Counted from the stretch's first letter, positions 34,307 through 43,137 are shown. The stretch: 64,000 bases of DNA from Candidatus Eisenbacteria bacterium (GCA_016930695.1 JAFGGD010000026.1:1-64000), one strand, 5' to 3'. Notes: a model not told the origin generated them from the letters alone. Made by a program: numbers and translations.

Positions 34307-35292
34307 GAATCGTAGCTTCTTCCGGGGACGATCGAGTAGCCCGGGTCTATCTCGCCGAGACGGCCGGCGGCGGCCTGCTGGAGTTCGCCGAATCGGTGCA
34401 GCCGCCGATTCCACGCGACAAGAAATGGGTCCTCCTCGTGTCTACCCTTTTCGGATGTCCGATCGGTTGCGCCATGTGCGACGCCGGCGGCGACTTCAAG
34501 GGAAAGCCGACGGCGGAGGAGATTTTCTCGCAGATCGACATTCTCGTAAAGAGCCGGTTCCCCGGGGGGGAGGTCCCCTGCGCCCTCTTTAAAGTGCAGT
34601 TCGCGCGAATGGGGGAGCCCTCACTCAATCCCGCGGTGATCGACGTGCTCAGAGAGCTGCCGGACCGCCTGCGCGCGCCTGGGCTGATCCCTTCCGTGTC
34701 CACCGTCGCCCCATTCGCCGCCGGGGACTTTTTCGAGAGGCTTCTGGAGATCAAGGGGGAGCGCTACACGGGAGGCCGTTTCCAGCTTCAGTTTTCCGTC
34801 CACACAACCGACGACGAGCTGCGGAATCGTCTCATCCCGGCGCGGAAGTGGGGCTTGCGTGAGATCGCCGAATACGGCGAGCGTTTTTACGAGCCCGGCG
34901 ACCGTCGGATCACCCTCAACTTCGCCCCCGCGCGAGAGACGCCGGTAGACCCCGCCGTTCTACGTAGATACTTCGACCCTGAACGGTTCATCGTCAAGAT
35001 CACGCCGCTCAACCCGACCTACCGCGCCCGCGAGAACGGCCTCGATACGTACATCGATCCGGCGCGCGACGACGAGGATTACGAGATGGTCCTCGCGCTC
35101 CGCGCCGCGGGCTACCGAGTGATCGTCAGCGTCGGCGAGTTGGTGGAAAACCACATCGGAAGCAACTGCGGGCAATATGTCCGGCGCAGCCTTCTGGCGG
35201 AGAGCGGAATGGCGGACGGGTACACCTATCCGGTGCGGGAGCACGCGCCGCCCGAGACGCTCGAAGGAGGAGGCGCCTCGCCGCCCCGCTAG
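34303..35292 (+). CDS. RlmN/Cfr-like radical SAM enzyme
   Basis: A 329-residue radical SAM protein. The start is TTG at 34303 (TTGA overlap with the previous stop), with GGGGAG six bases upstream. The 4Fe-4S motif is C52-x3-C56-x2-C59 (GCPIGCAMC). Downstream blocks follow the RlmN pattern: ARMGEPSLNPAV, FSVHTTDDELRNRLIP, ITPLNPTYRA and SNCGQYVRR (Cys 289). The last corresponds to the methyl-carrying cysteine of RlmN/Cfr rRNA adenosine methyltransferases. The resolving cysteine, seven residues before the first cluster Cys in RlmN, is Leu 45 here, and the ~90-residue N-terminal accessory domain is missing. It is therefore a divergent relative, with an unknown methyl or carbon transfer reaction on RNA or a small molecule. 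Confidence 0.85.
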   Translation: MRIVASSGDDRVARVYLAETAGGGLLEFAESVQPPIPRDKKWVLLVSTLFGCPIGCAMCDAGGDFKGKPTAEEIFSQIDILVKSRFPGGEVPCALFKVQFARMGEPSLNPAVIDVLRELPDRLRAPGLIPSVSTVAPFAAGDFFERLLEIKGERYTGGRFQLQFSVHTTDDELRNRLIPARKWGLREIAEYGERFYEPGDRRITLNFAPARETPVDPAVLRRYFDPERFIVKITPLNPTYRARENGLDTYIDPARDDEDYEMVLALRAAGYRVIVSVGELVENHIGSNCGQYVRRSLLAESGMADGYTYPVREHAPPETLEGGGASPPR

Positions 35293-35305
35293 CCTGTCTC
35301 GTACG

Positions 35306-36112
35306 CTAGGACCGCCGGCGTCTCCGGCGGCCGTAGTTGAGGCGGGTGACCACGTAGGTTCCGCTTCGTTCGTCCGTCTTCAGGGAGATGTGGCCCGCCT
35401 CCTGCGCATCCTCGAGCAGTTCGCTGAAACTCCGGAATCCGTAGCTCGATTCGTTGAAAGAGGGGCGTTTCCGCTTCATCGTATCCTTGACGAGCGAAGA
35501 GTAAATCACCTCATAGTTCTCGCGCTGTAGGGCGCGGATGACGTCGAATAAAAGAAAGTAGAGTTCCCGCTTGTCCGCTGGGATCTTCTTCCCTTCGGAC
35601 GGCGTCGCTCCGGGTGTTTCCTCTTCGCCCAGGTCCTCGTAGTAGAGGAACTCGTCGCAGTTGTCGGCGAGCAGCTTGGAAGTGGACTTCTTCATGCCGA
35701 GGCCGATGACGTACTTCCCGTTCTCTTTCAGCTTGGAAACGAGGGGGGAGAAATCACTGTCGCCGGAGACGACCACGAAGGTGTTGATGTGTTCCTTGCT
35801 GTAGCTGAGATCCATCGCGTCGACGCAGAGGCGGATGTCCGCCGAGTTCTTACCCGTCTGGGAACGCTTCGGAATCTCGATCAGTTCGACGCCCGACTCG
35901 TGTAGTTCCTTGGTGTACTCCCGGAACTTCCCCCCCCAGTCGGCGTAGGCCGTCTTGACGAGGACCTTCCCTTTCTCGACGAGGCGGTCGAGGACGCGGT
36001 GAATGTCGAACTCTTTTTTCCGGCGGCCGGAAAAGCCGAGCGCCAGGTTTTCGAAATCGATGAAGACGGCCAGGTTGCGCTCCTGTCCGCTGCCGGCCGT
36101 TGTGTTGCCCAT
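35306..36112 (-). CDS. NYN (PIN-like) RNase with OST-HTH/LOTUS domain
   Basis: A 268-residue protein. The N-terminal NYN domain has the metal-binding acidic clusters expected for a nuclease: AVFIDFENLAL (about 15-25), SADIRLCVDAMDL and VVVSGDSDFSPLVSKL. After a linker (about 165-180), the C-terminal part, DKRELYFLLFDVIRAL through SYGFRSFSELLEDA, is an OST-HTH/LOTUS-type winged helix that binds RNA. The tail is Arg-rich. Bacterial NYN-OST-HTH proteins are predicted RNases with poorly known targets. It stands alone, divergent from the asparaginase-like gene. Confidence 0.85.
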   Translation of the reverse strand: MGNTTAGSGQERNLAVFIDFENLALGFSGRRKKEFDIHRVLDRLVEKGKVLVKTAYADWGGKFREYTKELHESGVELIEIPKRSQTGKNSADIRLCVDAMDLSYSKEHINTFVVVSGDSDFSPLVSKLKENGKYVIGLGMKKSTSKLLADNCDEFLYYEDLGEEETPGATPSEGKKIPADKRELYFLLFDVIRALQRENYEVIYSSLVKDTMKRKRPSFNESSYGFRSFSELLEDAQEAGHISLKTDERSGTYVVTRLNYGRRRRRRS

Positions 36113-36337
36113 GGGGAACCTCCCGTTTCGGGTTTCGATGCTCCGCGCGTCCGCTCATTCTGTCACCGCATCCCTCTTTCGCCAAGGGAATAGAAGGCGC
36201 TTCGCCGAGCGCGGCGCCTCGGATCGGGCTTTTCGTCGCCCGGGGCGGACGGGTGGGGCCTGGAACATATTGTCAAACCACACGATGCATCGCCGCGTTC
36301 GGAATCGATCCGGTCACGCGGAGGGGGAACCGAAAGG

Positions 36338-36346
36338 TGGTACAAT
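36338..36346 (+). promoter_or_regulatory. Extended -10 promoter of the asparaginase-like gene
   Basis: TGGTACAAT lies 43 bp before the ATG. No -35 is recognisable. It is identical to the element upstream of the ABC-F gene (44022-44030). Confidence 0.52.
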
Positions 36347-36388
36347 CCTAGGTCCGGTTGGACCGGGCATCGAGAAAGGACGAGAGAA

Positions 36389-36886
36389 ATGGAAAAGGCT
36401 ATTCGCATATTCGTGACGGGCGGCACCTTCGACAAGGAATACAATGAGCTGACCGGCGATCTATTCTTCAAGGATTCCCACGTTCCGGCGGTGCTCCGGA
36501 TGGGGAGGAGCCGGATGGAGATGAACATCCGGAACCTGATGATGATCGACAGTCGCTCCATGACGGATGACGATCGGGCCATCATCGCGAAGAACTGTCG
36601 CTCCGCTCTCGAGGAAAGGATCATCATCACGCACGGGACGGACACGATGGTGGAGACCGCCGCGATCCTCGCGAAGGAGGTGGAGGGGAAGACGATCGTC
36701 ATCACCGGCGCGATGATCCCCTACACCTTCGGCAGCTCGGACGGCCTCTTCAACATGGGGAGCGCCCTCGCCTTCGTACAGACCCTTCCCCCCGGAGTCT
36801 ACGTCGCCATGAACGGCCGCTACTTCGATTGGAACAACGTCCGCAAGAACCGAAAGACCGGCGAGTTCGAGGAACTCGACGGCTGA
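36389..36886 (+). CDS. Single-domain asparaginase-like protein
   Basis: A 165-residue protein matching only the N-terminal domain of L-asparaginases (normally about 330 residues). Both threonine motifs of the active site are present: FVTGGTFD near the N-terminus and ITHGTDTMVETA. So are VITGAMIPY and SDGLFNMGSALAF. The C-terminal domain, which completes the active site of the neighbouring subunit in classical enzymes, is absent, and the sequence after the stop does not encode it. Short asparaginase-domain proteins exist in other bacteria, so this is probably a natural form and not a truncation. The activity is uncertain. The ribosome-binding site is AAGGACGAG. Confidence 0.82.
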   Translation: MEKAIRIFVTGGTFDKEYNELTGDLFFKDSHVPAVLRMGRSRMEMNIRNLMMIDSRSMTDDDRAIIAKNCRSALEERIIITHGTDTMVETAAILAKEVEGKTIVITGAMIPYTFGSSDGLFNMGSALAFVQTLPPGVYVAMNGRYFDWNNVRKNRKTGEFEELDG

Positions 36887-37019
36887 CTCGGGCGCGGGCC
36901 CGATCGTGGGGCGGGACGCGGCGCCCGCCCCCGATGACTTTTCATCACGTTCTCCCCGCCACGCTTTCGTCCAGGGCCCCTCCGCCGGGTTATTCCACTG
37001 GAAATCATCGGGTTATCCA

Positions 37020-37028
37020 TGGTATACT
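37020..37028 (+). promoter_or_regulatory. Extended -10 promoter of the 1527-residue beta-helix gene
   Basis: TGGTATACT lies 77 bp before the GTG start, giving a short leader of about 70 nt. Confidence 0.5.
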
Positions 37029-37104
37029 ACCGTCTGCTTTCAAGTCTGCCCGACACAGATTCGCCTTTCAACAATTTGCTCGACTCTTTTGAGGAGGTTC
37101 CCCG

Positions 37105-40100
37105 GTGCGCGTTCCAACCCTCTTGTCAGGGATCATCGCCCTTTTCGTCGCGACCTGTCCGGTCGCCGCCCGAACCTTCAACATTCAGCCGGACGGAATG
37201 GGGGACGCCCCGACCATCGCCGCGGGAATCGATTCCGCCGCTTACGGCGACACGGTACTCGTCGGGTGCGGCGTATATGAAGAGACGGATATCGCGATGA
37301 AGAGCGGCGTGAAGCTGCTCGGATCAACGGGGGACCCCTCTTGCGTCGTTATTGACGGGGCGGCGTCCGGCCGTCTGTTTTCCATCGTATCCTGCGACAG
37401 CACGACGGAAATCGCAGGGATCACCTTCCGAGACGGCTACGCCATGGCCGGCGACGGCGGCGCGGTTTATCTCGGCGGGTACATGAACCCGGCCCACCCC
37501 CTTTTCCGCGGCTGCCGTTTCGAGGAAAACAGGGCTTACGCTCGGGGCGGGGCGGTGTTCGTCTACGATCAGTGTCGCCCTCGTTTCATCGGATGCGTGT
37601 TCAACGAAAACGACTGCACCGACGTGGGAGGCGCCGTCGCCACCGGGGCGAACGCCGATCCTTGGTTCGAGGACTGTGTCTTCACGGGAAACCACTCCAC
37701 CCAGAACGGCGGCGCCGTAAACATCGGAGACGCCTCCTCCACCTTCCGGCGCTGTGATTTTCAAGGCAACGTGGCGGATCATATGGGGGGCGCACTGGCG
37801 ATGAACGGCTTCGGCGGCGCGGCCGTGGACACGTGCCTTTTCGCCGGCAACTCCGCCGAGAACGCGGGGGGCGCCCTCTTTTGCGGCAACTACAGCTATG
37901 GTTCCCTTCACGGTTGCACCATCGTCGGCAACTCCGCGCCCCTGGGGAGCGGCATTGCCTTCGGCAACGCAAGCGGCTTCGCGGACCGCGTCATCATCGC
38001 CTTCAACCAAGAGGGCGCGGCGGTTTACGAGCAGCTGCCGGGTGATTCGGTGACCTTCACCTGCTCCGACATCTTCGGTAACCCCGGCGGCGACTGGATC
38101 GGCGACAACGCCGTTCAGCTCGGCCAGAACGGCAACTTATTCGCCGATCCCCTCTTCTGCGGAGACGCGAACACCGGCGACTCGCTCACCCTCCGAAGCG
38201 ATTCCCCCTGCGCGGAAGCGAACAACCTCGAATGCGGGCTGGTCGGCGCGCGTCCGCAGGGCTGCATCCCCACGCGAGAGTGGGTCGGATGGGGGGACGG
38301 GGAATCCTGGGAGGACCCCTACAACTGGAGTCCCACCGGGCTCCCGGATTCCATTGATGCGGTGCTCATCAAGCCGGACGACCCCGACACCGTGATCTTC
38401 ACGGGCGGTGGTCCGGTCCACAGCCTCGACCTCGGCTGGGAGGTCGCGGCGGTCCTTTTACGGATCGACGCGGACACGCTCACCTTGCTGCAAGGCGGCC
38501 GGAACGATTTGGGCGCCCTGCACGTCGCCTCCGGCGCGGCGATGGAGATCCCCTTCGGTGCGACCTTCGACAACCTGGATGGAGGCGAGATCGTCCTCGC
38601 CGGCGGGGACATCGCCGGCGAAGGGATCGTCGTGAACGGCGGAGAAATCCGGAAGGACGAGGGAAGGCGCGGCTCGCGTTCGATCAGCGCCGTGAGGTGC
38701 GGCGTCGAAAACCGCCATGACGATCCGGGCGACGGCGCGATCCGCGTCTGGGACGGCGTACTGAACTTCCAGGGAGAGTTCGTCAACGCGGGATCGCTTC
38801 TCGTGGACGAGGGGGCCGAAGCGCTGCTCGATCCGGGGGACGGCATGCTCCGCTCACCGTATTACGTGAACACCGGTTTCGTGACCATCCTCAACGAAGG
38901 GGTCCTTCGGATCGGCGGCGGGCGCGTTTTCCGGAACGATCCGGGAGGGGACGTACGTCTCGAAGGGAGTTCCCTCGCCGGCGAGGGAACCTTCCTGAAC
39001 GGGGGCGTGGTCCGCTGCGTCGAGCATTATCGGGACGCTCGCGCCATCAACTCCATCTCCTGCGGTTTCGAGAACGCCCGGGAGGATCCGGGCGACGGCG
39101 CCATCGTGCTGGAAAGCGGGATCACCTCCATCGAGGGAGAATTCGCCAACGCCGGTTCCCTTCTCGTGAACACGGGCGCCGAGGCGCTCCTCGATCCGGG
39201 CGACGGCATGCTGCGGGCGGAAAGCTTTTTGAATGAAGGATGGGTCGTGGTCGATATCGGCGCCGTCTTTACCATCGCCGACTTCGCCACCGTCTTTTGG
39301 AACCGAAACGGCGGCGTCTTCGATCTCCGCGGCGGGGATCTCGGCGGCGAGGGTCTTTTCCGCAACGCGGGACAACTGAAGAAGACGGGCGCGTCGCCAT
39401 TCACCGACCGCTCCTTCAGTTACCTCGGCTGCCGCTGCGAGAACCAGCGTCACGACGATCCCGGCGACGGGGCGATCCGCGTCGAAGAGGGGACTCTCGC
39501 CGTCACCGGTGAGACGGACAACGAAGGAGAAATTCACGTCGAGGAGGGCGCGGGCCTGACGGTGGGGGACGCCGGCGGGAAGGCCGCGGGAGATCGTTCC
39601 GGCGGACTCGTCAACGGCGGAGAGGTGTTCGTGGAAGGCGGGGCCTCGTTCGATCTCTACGCGGTCTTGGAGAACGAACCCACCGCCGATTTTCGTCTCG
39701 CCGGCGTCGCCACGGTCCGGAACGGCGCGGAGTGGCGGAACACCGGTTCGCTGGTCGTCGAAGAGGCGGGCGTTCTCACCCTCGAAGCGGGCCGTTCCAC
39801 CTCCCCCGGTCTCTTCGATAACGGCGGTCTTCTCTGGATCCCCGCGGACGGCTCGGTCGTCAACGAGGGAAGTTTCCTCCACCAAGAAAACGCGGTGCTC
39901 GGCGGCGCGGGGACATTCGACAACACCGCCGGGAGCTTCTCCAACGACGGCGTCCTCCGTCCCGGCGCGCCGATCGGAGACTTCCGTTTTCTCGGGGACT
40001 TCTCGATGAGCCCGCTCTCGGAGGTAAACATCGACATCGGCGGGATCTCCCCGGGAACCACCTATGACCGGCTTCTCGTTACCGGCTCCATCGATTTCGG

Positions 40101-41688
40101 GGGCGCGGTCCAGGTGCGTCTCTCCGGATACATTCCCTCGCCGGGGGATGACTTCCAGGTGATCCAGGGGAGCGGCGGTCCTCTCCGCGACGGCTTTGTC
40201 GCGTGTTACGGCGGCTTGATCGTCCCCGGCGGGCTCTATCTGCAGCCGGTCCAGGAGACGAACGCCCTCTCTTTCACGACCACGGGCTCGCCCCCTCCGA
40301 ACGGGGCGCCCGACGCCGCGAACGATTTGTACGAAACGGTCTTACACGAGCCGATCGTTCTTTCTCTTCTCGCCAACGATATCGACCCGGACGCCGATCC
40401 TCTTCGGATCCTCCTGCTCGGCACGGAGGGGACCGCGGGGATCGCGCGGATCGACGCGGGTGATTCCACGGTTACCTACACGCCGCCGCCGGACTTCGCC
40501 GGCGCGGACGCCTTCACCTATCTGGTGTCCGACTGCGAGGGCGGTTCCGATTCGGCGACCGTCACGATCCTCGTCGATCACACGTCGCATGCGATTCGCG
40601 TTCCCGGCGACGCCGCGACGATCGCGGAGGGCCTCGCCGCGGCGGAATACGGCGACACCGTTCTGGTCGAGTCGGGCGTCTACCGTGAGCACGATCTGGC
40701 GATGAAGTCGGGGGTGAAGCTCTTCGGGGTAGAGCGCGCCGGGGCGAAGGTGCGGATCGACGCCGAGGGAACCGGCCGCGTGCTTCTCTGTGAGGAGGCG
40801 GACGACGCGACACGGATCGAGGGGATCGTTTTCCGGAACGGCTCGGCGGCGATGGGAGCGGGGGTTCTCTGCGTGAACGCCTCACCCGTCTTCCGGAACT
40901 GCGCCTTCACCGGGAACGCGGCCTCCGGGGGCGGAGGCGGGTTCCACTGCGATTCCCGATCCGAGCCCGTTTTCGAAGGATGCACTTTCGCGGGGAACCG
41001 CGCCGCCGAAGGGGGCGCCCTGTATGTCGAAGGCGCCGCGATCGGTTTCGACCGCGTGCTGATACGGGGAAACGGCGCGGCCTCCGGACCGGAGATCTTT
41101 CACGCCGCGGGTTCGTCGCTCGATTTCGCCGGTTGCGTCGTGGACACCGGCGGCGTCGCCGGCGCCGGAACAATCGTCTGGGGCGGCGATTGCGTCGCCG
41201 AGGATCCTCTCTTCTGCGTTCCCGCCGCGCCCGCCGCCGCCCCGACGGCGGAGGGGAATTACCATGTCGACGTCGCCTCCGTTTGCCTGTCCGGTACGGA
41301 GCGAATCGGCGCCTTCGGCGCGGGTTGCCGAAACGGCCGTGTCTTCGAGGAGGAAGAAGAGGAGGGCGGGCACGCCGTCCGCCCGGACGGAAGAGAGAGG
41401 AACGCGTCGATTCTCGGCCCGAGCGTTCCGAGATTCTTCGTGTTTCCGAATCCCTCGCGCGGCGGCGTCACCGTCGAGTACGCCTGCCCCGCCTCCGCAC
41501 CCGGCCGGCTCTCCGTGTACGGCGTGAGCGGGCGCCTCGTTCGCTCCTACGAGTTGAACGGGCCGTCGGGCGCGGTCCGCTGGGACGGCACCGGCGCGGG
41601 AGGAACGCGCGTCGCCCCGGGCGTCTATTTTCTACGGCTCGTCGCGGGGGACGAGGTGGAAACACGCCGTGTCACGTTGATCCGCTGA
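37105..41688 (+). CDS. Beta-helix surface protein with DPGDG repeats and CTD
   Basis: A 1527-residue exported protein. GTG start with GAGGAGG seven bases upstream. Order: signal peptide (1-22); right-handed parallel beta-helix (about 23-385, starting with the DAPTIAAGIDSAAYGDTVLV pattern); a W-rich module GDGESWEDPYNWSPTGLPDS (about 395-420); a long repeat region (about 430-960) in which ~120-residue units each carry an N-x-GGE block, a Cys-x-xEN motif and two DPGDG motifs; an Ig/cadherin-like domain with NDIDPDADPLRI (about 1070-1155); a second beta-helix (about 1158-1400); and the FlgD-Ig/T9SS-like C-terminal domain. It has no catalytic residues that I can recognise. An adhesin or surface-layer role is inferred. 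It is a paralogue of the 55533 gene. Confidence 0.82.
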   Translation: MRVPTLLSGIIALFVATCPVAARTFNIQPDGMGDAPTIAAGIDSAAYGDTVLVGCGVYEETDIAMKSGVKLLGSTGDPSCVVIDGAASGRLFSIVSCDSTTEIAGITFRDGYAMAGDGGAVYLGGYMNPAHPLFRGCRFEENRAYARGGAVFVYDQCRPRFIGCVFNENDCTDVGGAVATGANADPWFEDCVFTGNHSTQNGGAVNIGDASSTFRRCDFQGNVADHMGGALAMNGFGGAAVDTCLFAGNSAENAGGALFCGNYSYGSLHGCTIVGNSAPLGSGIAFGNASGFADRVIIAFNQEGAAVYEQLPGDSVTFTCSDIFGNPGGDWIGDNAVQLGQNGNLFADPLFCGDANTGDSLTLRSDSPCAEANNLECGLVGARPQGCIPTREWVGWGDGESWEDPYNWSPTGLPDSIDAVLIKPDDPDTVIFTGGGPVHSLDLGWEVAAVLLRIDADTLTLLQGGRNDLGALHVASGAAMEIPFGATFDNLDGGEIVLAGGDIAGEGIVVNGGEIRKDEGRRGSRSISAVRCGVENRHDDPGDGAIRVWDGVLNFQGEFVNAGSLLVDEGAEALLDPGDGMLRSPYYVNTGFVTILNEGVLRIGGGRVFRNDPGGDVRLEGSSLAGEGTFLNGGVVRCVEHYRDARAINSISCGFENAREDPGDGAIVLESGITSIEGEFANAGSLLVNTGAEALLDPGDGMLRAESFLNEGWVVVDIGAVFTIADFATVFWNRNGGVFDLRGGDLGGEGLFRNAGQLKKTGASPFTDRSFSYLGCRCENQRHDDPGDGAIRVEEGTLAVTGETDNEGEIHVEEGAGLTVGDAGGKAAGDRSGGLVNGGEVFVEGGASFDLYAVLENEPTADFRLAGVATVRNGAEWRNTGSLVVEEAGVLTLEAGRSTSPGLFDNGGLLWIPADGSVVNEGSFLHQENAVLGGAGTFDNTAGSFSNDGVLRPGAPIGDFRFLGDFSMSPLSEVNIDIGGISPGTTYDRLLVTGSIDFGGAVQVRLSGYIPSPGDDFQVIQGSGGPLRDGFVACYGGLIVPGGLYLQPVQETNALSFTTTGSPPPNGAPDAANDLYETVLHEPIVLSLLANDIDPDADPLRILLLGTEGTAGIARIDAGDSTVTYTPPPDFAGADAFTYLVSDCEGGSDSATVTILVDHTSHAIRVPGDAATIAEGLAAAEYGDTVLVESGVYREHDLAMKSGVKLFGVERAGAKVRIDAEGTGRVLLCEEADDATRIEGIVFRNGSAAMGAGVLCVNASPVFRNCAFTGNAASGGGGGFHCDSRSEPVFEGCTFAGNRAAEGGALYVEGAAIGFDRVLIRGNGAASGPEIFHAAGSSLDFAGCVVDTGGVAGAGTIVWGGDCVAEDPLFCVPAAPAAAPTAEGNYHVDVASVCLSGTERIGAFGAGCRNGRVFEEEEEEGGHAVRPDGRERNASILGPSVPRFFVFPNPSRGGVTVEYACPASAPGRLSVYGVSGRLVRSYELNGPSGAVRWDGTGAGGTRVAPGVYFLRLVAGDEVETRRVTLIR

Positions 41689-41711
41689 TCGGTGCGCCGA
41701 ACAGAGTTTAT

Positions 41712-43022
41712 TCATGAATTGTGGGGGGCCCGGGACGATCGTTCCGGGCCTTTCCCGCGCCGCCTCCCGATGAGGATGGGGAGCGCCGCCGCGATCTTCC
41801 GCGCGCCGAGGCGCGACGCCCGTCCGAGGAGCACGAGAGAAGGAGCCGGATCGGAGAGGGAAAGAAGCGCGAAGGAGCGGACGCCCGCGAGCGAGAGGAG
41901 CCACCGGTGGAAGGGGAGGGTTCCCTTCTTGCGCTGCGACAGAAGCGACTGAACGTCCCAGGAGAGATGGACGTACTTGACTCCCTCTCGGAAGGGTGGC
42001 GTCGCCGGCGCGTCCTCCCCGATCACGTCCAGGTAGTGGATGTAGGGGATGTCCACGCCGGAATCCACCGCGAGCTGTTCGCCGGAGACCGTTCGCGGGT
42101 TGAGGTCCAGCAGCTTAAAGGAACCGTCCCGATCATCCCGCTTGTACTCGATCGAAGCGACCCCGCTGTATGCGAGCGCGCTCAGAAGAAGGATGGACTG
42201 CTCCGCCGTTGTCTCGTTTCGCTCGGAGACTTGGAGGCTTCCGTTGCCGAAATGGACGGGGTGCTGGCGCAGCTTCCTCTTGGTGAAGAGGACGAGGGGG
42301 CGGGAACGGCGGTCCCAACAGGAGAGATAGCCGTACAGGGCGTTGTCGCCTCCGGGAACGATCTCTTGAATCATCAAGGGCTCGCCGGGTCGCCACATCT
42401 TTCGGTAGAGGCGCTCCAGGTCATGTCGGTCCCGGGCGACGGCCAGCTTCTCCGCCCCCCCCCGTCTCCGCCAGAGATGGGAGCGCGTCGGCTTGACCAA
42501 GCAGGGGAACCCGATTTCGCCCGGGTCCGGGTTCGCCTCGTCCGGCGGGCCTTCCGGGAAGCGTGTTTCGGGGACGGGGACGCCGGTTTCGGCGGCGAAT
42601 CGGTAGAGGAGCGCCTTGTCGCACGCGACGGAGAGCGCGTCGTCGTTCGGGATGTTGAAACGAAAGCGTTCCGCCAGGAGGCGGCGGTGCCGGGCGACGA
42701 AGAGGACCTCATCGTCCCCCGCGGGGATCAACACCGGCCGGGGATCGGCGCCGTCGGCGCAGAGGAGGAGGCGGTCCAGCCAGGCGCCTTCGTTTTCGCG
42801 GAAGTCGGGGAGAAGGATGGGCCGGGCGTAGCGGGAATAGTGGCCGGGAGGGCGTGGGGGCGATTCCAGGGCGAAAACCGGGATTCCCCTGCGCCCCAGG
42901 CTCCGCATCACGGCCAGCCCGGCGGTGGTCGCTCCCAACACGTAGACCGGTGACTTGCGGCCGCGCCTCGGCCGCCTCGGGTGAGCGCTCTTTGGGGACA
43001 TCGGGGAATCGCCCTGTTTCAT
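41712..43022 (-). CDS. ATP-grasp carboxylate-amine ligase
   Basis: A 436-residue soluble ATP-grasp protein of the carboxylate-amine ligase type (carbamoyl-phosphate-synthase-large-subunit-like / D-aspartate-ligase-like). The N-terminal Rossmann-like domain has VYVLGATTAGLAVMRSLG and ALESPPRPPGHYSRY. The ATP-grasp core shows CDKALLYRFAAETGVPVPETRFP, GFPCLVKPTRS (ATP-binding Lys), MIQEIVPGGDNALYGY and the metal site IEYKRD...KLLDLNPRT. Such enzymes join a carboxylate and an amine through an acyl-phosphate. The N-terminus may instead begin at an internal ATG at 43001. The gene is preceded by a leader containing a probable intrinsic terminator. Its last codons overlap a terminator hairpin serving the convergent beta-helix gene. 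Confidence 0.85.
   Translation of the reverse strand: MKQGDSPMSPKSAHPRRPRRGRKSPVYVLGATTAGLAVMRSLGRRGIPVFALESPPRPPGHYSRYARPILLPDFRENEGAWLDRLLLCADGADPRPVLIPAGDDEVLFVARHRRLLAERFRFNIPNDDALSVACDKALLYRFAAETGVPVPETRFPEGPPDEANPDPGEIGFPCLVKPTRSHLWRRRGGAEKLAVARDRHDLERLYRKMWRPGEPLMIQEIVPGGDNALYGYLSCWDRRSRPLVLFTKRKLRQHPVHFGNGSLQVSERNETTAEQSILLLSALAYSGVASIEYKRDDRDGSFKLLDLNPRTVSGEQLAVDSGVDIPYIHYLDVIGEDAPATPPFREGVKYVHLSWDVQSLLSQRKKGTLPFHRWLLSLAGVRSFALLSLSDPAPSLVLLGRASRLGARKIAAALPILIGRRRGKGPERSSRAPHNS
41727..41753 (+). terminator. Terminator hairpin after the beta-helix gene
   Basis: GGCCCGG (41727-41733) pairs with CCGGGCC (41744-41750), extendable to ten pairs around a GATC loop, followed by TTT. It lies 38 bp after the beta-helix stop and inside the 3' end of the convergent ATP-grasp gene. 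The short T-run makes it a moderate candidate. Confidence 0.5.
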
Positions 43023-43085
43023 CGCGCGCCGCCGGGTGGAGTAGAGACCCGGCGCAGCGTACCGGCGCGGGGGATCCTCCGCAAT

Positions 43086-43137
43086 AAAAAAGCGCGGGGG
43101 GTGAGTGAGGGTCGCCCCCTCTCGCCCTGGCCCGCGC
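43086..43137 (-). terminator. Leader terminator upstream of the ATP-grasp gene
   Basis: On the minus strand GCGCGGG (43137-43131) pairs with CCCGCGC (43098-43092), and six Ts follow (43091-43086). The long loop contains a second GGG/CCC hairpin. It ends 64 nt before the ATG of the ATP-grasp gene. With a candidate promoter at 43242-43270 it would cut the transcript short unless antitermination occurs. Alternatively it ends a separate small RNA. Confidence 0.5.

Noticed and set aside
36908-36934. GGGGCGGG...CCCGCCCC hairpin after the asparaginase-like gene as a terminator
   Set aside because: It is not followed directly by a T-run (the next bases are CGATGACTTTT), so it is a GC-rich hairpin at best.
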